The translations under genes and the position numbers were made by a program. A stretch of DNA of 64,000 nucleotides from Vibrio sp. JC009 (GTDB taxonomy: Bacteria > Pseudomonadota > Gammaproteobacteria > Enterobacterales > Vibrionaceae). The stretch covers positions 186,001 through 250,000 of the forward strand of contig NZ_CP092107.1 of assembly GCF_029016485.1 (NCBI RefSeq), given 5' to 3'. Position 1 is the stretch's first letter; each line of letters opens with the position of its first letter. The notes beneath the pieces were generated by a model. The model worked only from the letters and a program-made list of their open reading frames with translations. It did no database searches and had not been told where the DNA came from. Positions 53,808-61,774 of the stretch are shown in pieces.

Positions 53808-53882
53808 TCAGCCTTGCTTCTTTTCTTTTGTTACCATTAAAAAAGCCGCAATAATAAATGCTATGATTAGCGCCAGTTCCAT
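53808..53882 (-). CDS. Tiny membrane protein, 24 residues
   Basis: ATG 53882 lies 8 bases after GGGGGA and opens 24 codons: a hydrophobic helix MELALIIAFIIAAFLMV followed by the basic tail TKEKKQG. A terminator follows 40 bases past the stop. It has the form of known small stress-related membrane proteins (single span, positive C-terminus), but I recognise no family. The combination of strong ribosome site, membrane helix and terminator supports it. Confidence 0.6.
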   Translation of the reverse strand: MELALIIAFIIAAFLMVTKEKKQG

Positions 53883-54150
53883 AATTTTTCCCCCATATAC
53901 AATACTCCGTAAAGTGTAACAGAGATGCCGGATATTTATACAGCTTATCGTTGTTTTTGTTCAAATATAGACATCTGTCATGCAAGGAGAGTTAATATCA
54001 ATCAAGCTGAGAATCTTTTAACCTGTAAGCAACATTTTAAATGATATTTCTATACAATTTTACGCAATAGCTATTACTCAACCAGGATGATTGTTGATAC
54101 CATTGAAGCAAAACTGACCCCGAGCAAAAAGTAAACAAAGGGATTTATAA

Positions 54151-54894
54151 ATGAAAAGCGAACAATTGATGATCAACTGTGATATGGGAGAAAGTTTTGG
54201 TTCGTGGAAGATGGGCGCCGACGCCTTTGTTATGCCATGGATAGATATGGCGAATATCGCTTGCGGCTTTCACGCTTCTGATCCCTATGTGATGTCTGAA
54301 ACCATAAAACTGGCAGTAGAAAATAGTGTCATGATTGGTGCACATCCGGGCTATCAGGATCTACAGGGATTTGGCCGTCGGTCTATTGCTCATACTCCGG
54401 AAGAAATCATTCAGATGTGCGTATATCAAATTGGCGCGCTTATCTCCCTTTGTCACTTATACGGTACTGAGGTTAAGTATGTAAAACCCCATGGTGCGCT
54501 TTACAACGATATGATGAAAGATCCTGTGATCTTTGAAGCGCTCACATCAGCATGTGAACATTTTTCGCTTCCGCTAATGATTTTATCTTCCGGTGAGAAT
54601 AACCGTTATCTTGAGCTGGCTGACAGAAAAAACGTTCCGCTGCTCTTTGAGGCCTTTGCTGATCGTACCTACACTAATGAAGGCCTGCTCACTCCGAGAA
54701 CAATGCCGGGTTCAGTTCTCACAAATAGTGATGATATTTACCATCAGGTGATGCAACTGGCAAAATTTCAAAGTGTTACTTCAATCGATGGTCAAAAAAT
54801 TCCAATTCAGGCCGATACTATATGTATACATGGAGATAATGAACACTCTATTGCTGTTGCTCAGCGATTACATGATGCAATTAACGCGCTTTAG
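54151..54894 (+). CDS. pxpA: 5-oxoprolinase subunit A (LamB/YcsF family)
   Basis: A 247-residue subunit of the ATP-dependent 5-oxoprolinase PxpABC, which opens 5-oxoproline (pyroglutamate) to glutamate. The family signature is seen in INCDMGESFG near the N-terminus and in IACGFHASD, IGAHPGYQDL and VKPHGALYNDM. It starts the pxpABC operon, 8 bases before pxpB. 5-Oxoproline forms by spontaneous cyclisation of glutamine, so this is a damage-repair and scavenging pathway. Confidence 0.93.
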   Translation: MKSEQLMINCDMGESFGSWKMGADAFVMPWIDMANIACGFHASDPYVMSETIKLAVENSVMIGAHPGYQDLQGFGRRSIAHTPEEIIQMCVYQIGALISLCHLYGTEVKYVKPHGALYNDMMKDPVIFEALTSACEHFSLPLMILSSGENNRYLELADRKNVPLLFEAFADRTYTNEGLLTPRTMPGSVLTNSDDIYHQVMQLAKFQSVTSIDGQKIPIQADTICIHGDNEHSIAVAQRLHDAINAL

Positions 54895-54902
54895 GTGAAA
54901 AA

Positions 54903-55601
54903 ATGTGGGATAAACTTTCTATAGAAGCTGTATGTGAATCATCCATTCTTGTCCGTTTTTCGGATGAAATTAACATTAACCTGCCCCACTATATTAACGC
55001 AGTGGCAGAATTGATCGTTGCTCAGCACGCCAATTCAATCATGAATATCACACCATCATACACAACGCTGCTTATTGATTATCTTCCCTACCGGGTTTCT
55101 GAAGATGAATTTATCGCCAGCGTTGCCTCGGTGCTGCATGATGTTGAGGTAAACCTGACGGCGCTTAGCTATAACACCATTGTTTTGCCTGTGTTTTATG
55201 ATGAGTCGGTGGCCCCGGATCTGGCTGCGGTAATGGAGGCGAGAAAACTTTCAAAGCAGGATCTGATCGCTTTGCATACCGGGCAGGAGTATACCGTCTG
55301 TGCGATTGGTTTTACTCCCGGCTTTGCTTTTCTTGCAAATGTACCTGAACCTTTGGCAACGCCCCGCCTGAAGACTCCCCGCTTGTCTGTGGCAAAAGGA
55401 AGCCTTGGTATCGCAGACAGACAAACTGCAATTTATCCCACTCAGACACCGGGAGGCTGGAATATTATCGGTAATTGCCCGGTTCCTTTATTTGATCCTG
55501 CCAGTGAAAAGCTGTCTCCATTCAGAATTGGAGACAAAGTAAAATTTGAGTCCATAGACAGAGATTATTATTTTGAGTTAGGTGGTGAACTATGGGATTA
55601 G
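54903..55601 (+). CDS. pxpB: 5-oxoprolinase subunit B (KipI/AHS1 family)
   Basis: A 232-residue AHS1-domain protein, homologous to Bacillus KipI. Conserved blocks are LVRFSDEINI near the start and the hallmark IGFTPGFAFLANVPEPLATPR. Between pxpA and pxpC in one operon its function is 5-oxoprolinase rather than kinase inhibition. It overlaps pxpC by 10 bases. Confidence 0.92.
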   Translation: MWDKLSIEAVCESSILVRFSDEININLPHYINAVAELIVAQHANSIMNITPSYTTLLIDYLPYRVSEDEFIASVASVLHDVEVNLTALSYNTIVLPVFYDESVAPDLAAVMEARKLSKQDLIALHTGQEYTVCAIGFTPGFAFLANVPEPLATPRLKTPRLSVAKGSLGIADRQTAIYPTQTPGGWNIIGNCPVPLFDPASEKLSPFRIGDKVKFESIDRDYYFELGGELWD

Positions 55602-56521
55602 TACAGGTTATTAAACCAGGCCAGCTTAGCCTGATTCAGGATTTCGGCCGTTACGGAATCGGCCCTCTTGGCGTTACCCAGGGCGGCCCGGTAGACGAAT
55701 ATGCTTATTGCTGGGCCAATCACCTGCTTGGCAATCCGCCAAACTGTACCTCTTTGGAAATAACCCTTGGGCAGGCTGAATTTGTCTTTACCGAAAATTG
55801 TATGGCAGCGATATGTGGTGGAGACCTTCAGGCTAAACTGGACGGGAAGCCGGTCACTAACTGGAGCTCGTTTTATATTAAAAAGGATCAGGTGCTTCGC
55901 TTTGGCTTACCGGTTAACGGATTGCGGGCTTATCTGGCGGTTTTAGGTGGTTTTAACGTAACACCAACGCTGGGAAGTACAGCAACCGTAACAAGAGAGC
56001 AGCTTGGAGGTTTAAATCAAAACGGCGAGCCTCTGGCAAGCGGTGATGTTATTCCTTTCAATAGTGGAATCCAGACCCAGCTGAAACCAAAACAGATCAC
56101 CTTCCGTTTTAAGCCAGATTACAACCTGCCGCTGAAATTAAGAGTTATTGAGTCTTACCAGTCGCATGAATTCAGTAAAGAAGCAAAAAGAGCCTTTTAT
56201 CGCCAGCCATATCACGTAAGCCAGTCAAGTGATCGTATGGGCTACCGACTGGAGGGCGTTCCTGTTTCGCCTCCGTCCGGGGGAATGATTTCAGAAGGTA
56301 TTGCACTGGGGTCTATTCAAATTCCTCCTGATGGTCAGCCAATTATATTGCTAAATGACCGCCAGACTTTAGGTGGCTATCCCAAGATTGGTGTATTGGC
56401 GAGAATCGACCACCCTCGCATTGCACAGGCAAAACCGGGACATGAAGTTAAGTTTATTCGCGGGAATAGAAAACACCTGCAGGCAATCTGGTGCTCCTGG
56501 GCTTTAAGGTTTGGATATTAG
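55592..56521 (+). CDS. pxpC: 5-oxoprolinase subunit C (KipA/AHS2 family)
   Basis: A 309-residue AHS2-domain protein, the third subunit. Signatures are LIQDFGRYGIGPLGVTQGGPVDEYA near the N-terminus and the C-terminal SEGIALGSIQIPPDGQPIILL. It may contribute the carboxyltransferase-like biotin-carboxylase-related fold of the complex. It ends the operon; I see no strong intrinsic terminator, and the next gene is convergent on the minus strand. Confidence 0.93.
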   Translation: MGLVQVIKPGQLSLIQDFGRYGIGPLGVTQGGPVDEYAYCWANHLLGNPPNCTSLEITLGQAEFVFTENCMAAICGGDLQAKLDGKPVTNWSSFYIKKDQVLRFGLPVNGLRAYLAVLGGFNVTPTLGSTATVTREQLGGLNQNGEPLASGDVIPFNSGIQTQLKPKQITFRFKPDYNLPLKLRVIESYQSHEFSKEAKRAFYRQPYHVSQSSDRMGYRLEGVPVSPPSGGMISEGIALGSIQIPPDGQPIILLNDRQTLGGYPKIGVLARIDHPRIAQAKPGHEVKFIRGNRKHLQAIWCSWALRFGY

Positions 56522-56620
56522 CTAAAAACGGCTTGCTTTTCAGTTATCCCGAATGTTATCCACCGAAACTGTGTATATCTTCCTGTTAACAGGTGAAATT
56601 TAGCTAAATTTGTGGATATT

Positions 56621-56878
56621 CTAAATCAGCTTTTTGAAAGAGCGCTCGTCGCCTCTTGATACCGATATGTCTGAGAGTTCATGCATCGCAGCCACCTGCA
56701 CCGGGCTTAATTCGGCATCAAAAGGTACGTCATTTTGGGTTAACAGACGTCCAATTTCATTAACCACTGCGGTTAGTTGGTCAGAATCAATTTTATGGCA
56801 AAGTGTTTCAGAGAGCTGGTTACTGGTCACCGACAGCTCCCCTTCGAACTCTTTAAACTTAAATTTGAACTCTAGCAT
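56621..56878 (-). CDS. Conserved-looking hypothetical protein, 85 residues
   Basis: An 85-residue soluble protein starting MLEFKFKFKEFEGEL with an amphipathic beta-like N-terminus, then helices to the end. I recognise no family. It has no signal or membrane segment, a weak ribosome site (GTGAAAAATTT), and lies in a region with four DnaA-like boxes nearby. It converges on pxpC. Confidence that it is expressed is moderate. Confidence 0.5.
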   Translation of the reverse strand: MLEFKFKFKEFEGELSVTSNQLSETLCHKIDSDQLTAVVNEIGRLLTQNDVPFDAELSPVQVAAMHELSDISVSRGDERSFKKLI

Positions 56879-57367
56879 AAATTTTTCACGGCAAATTGAT
56901 AACTGCTGGGAATAATACCATTTGATGTGATTTAGCTCGACAGAATTAGATTAACTTTTAGTTAAAGTCGCTACAACATCAGCTTTAACAGTGTGATCTG
57001 CTTTCAATTATTCACGCCGCATCCAGATCTATTTTATTAACAATCGGTAATATTCTGTTAAATTTATGACTTGTCAGACTAGCTTGCGTGATGTGTATCA
57101 CATTAAATAATGTTTCGCTGAGCTGTTAACTAAAGAATAAGAAGTGGTTATTTGAAGCAATAGTACCTAATGCCTGTAGCCTGATAGGCTATTTTAGTTG
57201 CGTCTTACAAATAAGACATAAGAGCCCCAAAATTTTTATTACAATAGCCTTGACAAGATTGTTCCCGCAATCCAAATTTGCTCTAAGCCTTGTCCTGTAA
57301 GGCTTTCGACAACTTATGCACATCCTCTTCCACCGATTTTGTGGATAAATGGAAGATCTACAGGGTT
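56879..57367. promoter_or_regulatory. Intergenic region with a CRP-like site and DnaA-like boxes
   Basis: This 490-base gap has no protein gene. A CRP-like site lies at 57084-57105 (CGTGA-TGTGTA-TCACA core at 57087-57102, one mismatch). Downstream, 57136-57195 contains TAGCCT-GAT-AGGCTA plus TTTT at 57177-57195, which could end a short RNA started from the CRP-controlled promoter. DnaA-type 9-mers lie at 57314-57322 (TTATGCACA) and 57340-57348 (minus, TTATCCACA). Confidence 0.4.
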
Positions 57368-57715
57368 TTACTTTTTACTGTTGATATCCTGAAAAGCCAC
57401 AGACTTTGCCAGGAGCGAAGGAAGTGAATAGGAGGAGCGGTATCTTGAAGCGACGTGTTGCTGGTGGCTTTTATTGCCGTTGAGATAAATCAGAAACTCT
57501 TCAGTAATAGGGAAACCGGATGCTGAGCCAATCACCTGTTTTGCTTCACAGTAAGGACAAACAGCGGTCGTGCTGTGCGAATCCCATTCTACTATTTTGC
57601 AAGGTTCGAAAATCCTGGCGCAGCTGATGCAGCCACAAGACGTTGAAGAGACAATCTCGCGAAAGTTTCTTTTGGTGTGCTTTTTTACTGATTGTCTGCG
57701 GTTTACAACATTCAT
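57368..57715 (-). CDS. Conserved zinc-ribbon cytoplasmic protein
   Basis: A 115-residue protein with two CxxC pairs: CGCISCARIF (about 25-34) and VCPYCEAKQVIGSASGFPI (about 53-71). The arrangement C-x2-C, F-x-P and W-x-D, then C-x2-C and IGSASG-P, is that of a widespread family of small zinc-ribbon proteins of unknown function. I placed the start at ATG 57715; a TTG at 57724 is possible and neither has a strong ribosome site. It precedes the minus-strand ybbP-ybbA unit in transcription order (further downstream). Confidence 0.65.
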   Translation of the reverse strand: MNVVNRRQSVKKHTKRNFREIVSSTSCGCISCARIFEPCKIVEWDSHSTTAVCPYCEAKQVIGSASGFPITEEFLIYLNGNKSHQQHVASRYRSSYSLPSLLAKSVAFQDINSKK

Positions 57716-57829
57716 CTTGAACAACTAAATTTACTACTTTATCAATAGAACATGGTCATAGTGCCAGAGTGTTGTTACAAAAACAATATGGAAAAGCTCA
57801 AAATTTATCAGGATGTTCAGGCATGTGAA

Positions 57830-57850
57830 CCTCTGCCGGAAAGGCAGAGG
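57830..57850. terminator. Hairpin after ybbP
   Basis: CCTCTGCC-GGAAA-GGCAGAGG is a perfect 8-bp hairpin 17 bases past the ybbP stop on the minus strand. The following sequence has no strong T-run, so intrinsic termination is uncertain. Confidence 0.5.
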
Positions 57851-57867
57851 CCAGATGAAAGAAAGGC

Positions 57868-60285
57868 TTAATATATCGGACTTAATAACTTCTTTATCAG
57901 AGTATTCAAAGTAATCGCAAGGATGGCAAAAGCGATTAATGGCAGCATAAACCACATTCCGGTGTGGATTTTCGCTCCCAGTTCAAATCCCCATACCATA
58001 ACGCCGGCAACACTCAGTTCAGCCCCTATTGTGGCAACCACTCCGGCGACTACGGCCATCAGGCCATATTCGCTCCAGATAGTTCTGGTAATGCTCTTTT
58101 TGCTCGCGCCAAGCGTTCTGTATAGTCTTATCTCATTTTGCCGTTGTGAAAGACTCAAGCGAAGCAGAGTAAAAATCAGCATAATCCCGGCAACAACCCC
58201 TAAAGCCGCCAGTACGGTGACCGACCAGATAATCTGTTCAAGCAGAGCCTGAATTTTATTCCCCATACTCCGTACATCTAAAATGCTAACCGTAGGGAAT
58301 GTGCGCGACAGTTTGGCAATGTTTCTGCTTTGACTATCATCAATACGGTAGCTGACCATCCAGGTTGCCGGGAGTTTTTCCAGAACATCAGGCGTAAAAA
58401 TAAAGTAGAAATTTGGCTTCATCTCCCGCCACTCCACTGACCGGATAGAGTTAACCGTGGCTGTTGTTTTCTTGCCATTAATCACAAAACCCAGCTGGTC
58501 CCCTAGTTTCAGATTAAGATCTCCGGCGATTTCTGATTCTACGGATACTCCCTGTGTATCGGTCCATCTGCCCTGAATTACCGGATTTCGTGCCGGCAGC
58601 TTCTCTGCCCAGGTGAAGTTTATCTCACGTCTTAATGAATCACTTCTCTTATCGACGCCCTGATAGCTTTTCGCTTCTACGCCATTGATCTCTGTCACCC
58701 GTCCACGGGTTATAGGGTAAGCCTGCGAACGCTCAATTCCTTTTTCATCAAGAAACTTAAGGTAAGCCTCCTTTTCATAGGGGGCGATATTTAGCGAAAA
58801 GGCATTTGGCGCATCTTTAGGAATGGTCCTCTGCCAGTCGGAAAGCAGATCGGTTCTTACCAGCCAGATAACCGCAAGCAGCATCAATGACAGCGAAAGC
58901 GCGCCAAACTGTAAGCCGCTGGCTACAGAGGAACGGCTAATCCGGCTGACGGCCAGTTTCATGGATGCAGAAAGAGGAAGTCTGGAAATCCCCTTGATTA
59001 AAGACATACTCAAAACGGCAAGCAGCACTAACAACAGAATTATCCCGGCAAAAACAATCCAGACTAAGGTGTTCTCTCTGTAGGCGATAAACATAGGCAC
59101 CAGAGGTACCAATATCATCCAGAGTGCACGGATATTGAGTTTTCTTTCTGCCAGTTGTGACTGCATTACTGTGGCGGCCGAGGTATTTACCAGCTTAGTC
59201 AACGGAATCCCCAGTGCCGGGATTCCTATTAGCGTACAGGTAAGAAGCGAAACCAGAAATGGCGTTACACCGTAGCGCGGAAGCGGATCCGGCAGCAGCC
59301 CTTCTAAAGGAATTCTCAGCAAAACTTCCAGCCCCGCCCCGAGCAGCAGTCCGAAGCCGACACCGACAATAAACAGCAGCGTAACCTGCATCGCCAGCCA
59401 GCGGTAAAGCCAGCCCTTTGTCGCGCCAAGGCTTCTTAGCATTGCCACGGTTTTTCTGCGGCTTGAAACATAGTTCTGGCTGGTCAGCACCAGAGTTGTA
59501 GCCGCCATAATAATAACAATAGCGACAGTCAGAGACAGATACTGCGTGGTCCTCTCAAACAGCTCATTGTTTCTGGAATTGCTGTCGCTATCCATCCAGC
59601 GGTCACTTGGGGTAAGTTTAACGGCGCTTTTTATTTTGGCTGCTGTTGCTTCATCCGCCTGAAGATAAAGGTTAAAGCGGACCCGGCTTCCTAACTGCAG
59701 TGCGCCTGTTTTCTCGATGTCTTTAGAGTGAATATAAACGGCCGGCATTTGCTGGAACGGATTAAAGCTAAGCCCCGGCTCCTGTATCACTCTTCCTGAA
59801 ATCTTAAAATCGGCGTCGCCTATAGTGACGCTGTCACCAACATCCACCTGAAGCAGATTGAAAACCCGCTCTTCTAACCAGAGTTCACCCTGCTCAACAT
59901 AGCCTTTTCTTGTGACCCCGTTATCCAGTGAAAGCTCGCCTCGCAGCGGATAACTGATATCGACCGCTTTTACCGTAACCAACTGCATATCGGTGTCACT
60001 AAAAGCCATGGAGCCATATCTGACCAGCGAGGCATGCTCTATGCTCTCCCCGCTTATGTAATTCATCAGGCTTTCCGGGATGGGATTCGAAGAGGTATAA
60101 ACCAGATCAGCCGTTAAGGCATCTTTGCCCTGCTTAACAACTATCTGTTCCATTCTTTCGGCAAGTGCTGAAAGCGCAAAAACACAGGCGACAATCAGTG
60201 TTAATGCGATAGAGATAGGCCACAACTGACCGTGGCGGATTTCCTCGCCACTCCAGAGAAATAAGCGTTTATTGATATCAGCCAT
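57868..60285 (-). CDS. ybbP: FtsX-like ABC transporter permease, YbbP type
   Basis: An 805-residue ABC permease, equal in size to E. coli YbbP. It has an N-terminal membrane helix (about 20-40), a large periplasmic domain, three helices (about 255-370), a second half with the same pattern and a final cluster of helices at about 680-800, as in MacB/FtsX-type type VII ABC systems. With YbbA it would form a mechanotransmission or lipoprotein/lipid-related exporter; the substrate is unknown. It lies 1 base after the ybbA stop. Confidence 0.85.
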   Translation of the reverse strand: MADINKRLFLWSGEEIRHGQLWPISIALTLIVACVFALSALAERMEQIVVKQGKDALTADLVYTSSNPIPESLMNYISGESIEHASLVRYGSMAFSDTDMQLVTVKAVDISYPLRGELSLDNGVTRKGYVEQGELWLEERVFNLLQVDVGDSVTIGDADFKISGRVIQEPGLSFNPFQQMPAVYIHSKDIEKTGALQLGSRVRFNLYLQADEATAAKIKSAVKLTPSDRWMDSDSNSRNNELFERTTQYLSLTVAIVIIMAATTLVLTSQNYVSSRRKTVAMLRSLGATKGWLYRWLAMQVTLLFIVGVGFGLLLGAGLEVLLRIPLEGLLPDPLPRYGVTPFLVSLLTCTLIGIPALGIPLTKLVNTSAATVMQSQLAERKLNIRALWMILVPLVPMFIAYRENTLVWIVFAGIILLLVLLAVLSMSLIKGISRLPLSASMKLAVSRISRSSVASGLQFGALSLSLMLLAVIWLVRTDLLSDWQRTIPKDAPNAFSLNIAPYEKEAYLKFLDEKGIERSQAYPITRGRVTEINGVEAKSYQGVDKRSDSLRREINFTWAEKLPARNPVIQGRWTDTQGVSVESEIAGDLNLKLGDQLGFVINGKKTTATVNSIRSVEWREMKPNFYFIFTPDVLEKLPATWMVSYRIDDSQSRNIAKLSRTFPTVSILDVRSMGNKIQALLEQIIWSVTVLAALGVVAGIMLIFTLLRLSLSQRQNEIRLYRTLGASKKSITRTIWSEYGLMAVVAGVVATIGAELSVAGVMVWGFELGAKIHTGMWFMLPLIAFAILAITLNTLIKKLLSPIY

Positions 60286-60286
60286 C

Positions 60287-60958
60287 TTATTCCTCCAATT
60301 TACCTGCGCGCATATGAAGGGTCCGGTGACACTTATCGGCTAAATCCTGGTCATGGGTAACCAGTACCAGTGTGGTTCCGTGCTGAGTGTTCAGGTCAAA
60401 AAGCAACTCGATGATTTTTTCAGCCGTGTGCTGATCAAGGTTGCCGGTAGGTTCATCGGCGAAAAGAATTTTAGGTTTGATCATAAAAGCGCGGGCAAGC
60501 GCAACGCGCTGCTGTTCGCCGCCTGACAGCTGAGAAGGCAGATGATTCATCCGCTTTTCAAGACCGACCGATGCCAGCAGCTCTTTCGCGCGTTCCGTAT
60601 CTTCATTTTCACCTTTTAACAAACAAGGCAAGGTGACATTCTCCAGTGCCGTAAGGCTGTCTATCAGCAGAAAGCTCTGGAAGACAAAGCCGATAGAAGT
60701 CCCCCTCAGCTGCGCCCTTTCCTCGTCATCCAGAGAGAGCATAGACTGGCCAAGAAGGTAAACATCGCCCTTAGTTGGCACATCCAGTCCGGCCAACAGG
60801 GTCATTAATGTGGACTTTCCCGCCCCCGAAACACCAACAATAGCGACCGTCTCTCCTTCACAAATCTCAAGATTCACATCTTCCAGGATTGTTAAATGTT
60901 CTTTATTGGTAGAAACTAGCTTAGCAATGGATTCAGCTTTAATAACGGACTCTGGCAT
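60287..60958 (-). CDS. ybbA: ABC transporter ATP-binding protein, YbbA type
   Basis: A 223-residue ATPase with Walker [10 protein letters not shown] (about 40-48), signature [15 protein letters not shown], Walker [13 protein letters not shown] and switch His in VTHD. I place the start at ATG 60958 (MPESVIKAE), matching MPAENI of E. coli YbbA as I recall it; longer frames to 61027 lie inside tesA. Its start codon shares two bases with the tesA start on the opposite strand. It pairs with the downstream permease and, as in E. coli, is divergent from tesA. Confidence 0.88.
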   Translation of the reverse strand: MPESVIKAESIAKLVSTNKEHLTILEDVNLEICEGETVAIVGVSGAGKSTLMTLLAGLDVPTKGDVYLLGQSMLSLDDEERAQLRGTSIGFVFQSFLLIDSLTALENVTLPCLLKGENEDTERAKELLASVGLEKRMNHLPSQLSGGEQQRVALARAFMIKPKILFADEPTGNLDQHTAEKIIELLFDLNTQHGTTLVLVTHDQDLADKCHRTLHMRAGKLEE

Positions 60959-61556
60959 GATTCGATTTATTTCCCTGTTAGTTATTCTTTTTTCCGGTTC
61001 AGTATGGTGTAACACATTATTAATCATAGGTGATAGTTTAAGTGCTGGTTATCAGATGCCAGTAGAAAAAAGCTGGCCTGTCAGGCTTGAGTCTGAATTA
61101 AAAGAGCGCGGGTTTGAATACAATGTAATAAACGCAAGCATTTCAGGCGACACCACAGGAAACGGCCTTGACCGTTTGCCTGATCTTCTTCGCGAACATT
61201 CGCCTGACTGGGTTCTGATTGAACTGGGTGCAAACGATGGCCTGCGCGGCTTTCACCCTAACCTGATTAAAAAGAACCTGAACCAGATGATTCTTATGAT
61301 CCAAAATTCAGACGCACACCCTGCCCTGATGCAGATACAGACGCCGCCAAACTACGGAAAACGCTATAGCCAGGCCTTTAGCAGTGTTTATGATACTCTG
61401 GCATCCAGTCATCAGGTGCCGCTACTGCCCTTCTTCCTTGAACAGGTGATTCTTAAGCAGGAATGGATGATGGGTGATGGCCTGCATCCCAATGAAAAAG
61501 CTCAGCCATGGATTGCCGCTTATGTTGCCGACAATCTTTCACTCTATCTGGACTAA
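60957..61556 (+). CDS. tesA: Multifunctional acyl-CoA thioesterase I / lysophospholipase / protease I
   Basis: A 199-residue SGNH-type hydrolase with a signal peptide (about 1-18), acting in the periplasm on acyl-CoAs, acyl-ACP analogues and lysophospholipids. It has block I GDSLSAG (Ser nucleophile about residue 27), block III GANDGLRG and block V GDGLHPN with catalytic Asp and His. The start at ATG 60957 overlaps the divergent ybbA ATG in the sequence CATG. A GGA at about 60948-60950 is the only ribosome site candidate. Confidence 0.92.
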   Translation: MIRFISLLVILFSGSVWCNTLLIIGDSLSAGYQMPVEKSWPVRLESELKERGFEYNVINASISGDTTGNGLDRLPDLLREHSPDWVLIELGANDGLRGFHPNLIKKNLNQMILMIQNSDAHPALMQIQTPPNYGKRYSQAFSSVYDTLASSHQVPLLPFFLEQVILKQEWMMGDGLHPNEKAQPWIAAYVADNLSLYLD

Positions 61557-61686
61557 TCAGCCCAAAAGATCGAATCCATGGAAATCAAACCCGTTATCCT
61601 GGTCATTTTTGAAGCACTTAAACCTTAGATTGCCGTTTTTTGACCAATTTTGTGAGGATTTATCAGAACTAGTCAAAAGATCACCT

Positions 61687-61774
61687 TATAATTAAAAATG
61701 AGCCCGGTTGGAAAACTCAGGAAGAGTTTTCGGGCTTATACCGGAAGTAATAAGCACATGGAAAGGTGCAATAA
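61687..61774 (+). promoter_or_regulatory. Promoter and structured leader of the GAF-GGDEF-EAL gene
   Basis: TATAAT at 61687-61692 places the transcript start near 61699. The transcript then begins with a long hairpin: AGCCCG (61701-61706) with CGGGCT (61731-61736) and inner AAAACTC (61712-61718) with GAGTTTT (61724-61730), with a five-base bulge. Near the start codon GCAC and GTGC flank a loop that holds the purine-rich ribosome site GGAAAGG. Confidence 0.5.

Noticed and set aside
61699..61770. A known cyclic di-GMP riboswitch before the EAL gene
   Set aside because: The conserved core of GEMM-I/II is not recognisable; only a long hairpin is seen, so it is listed as an uncertain leader element.
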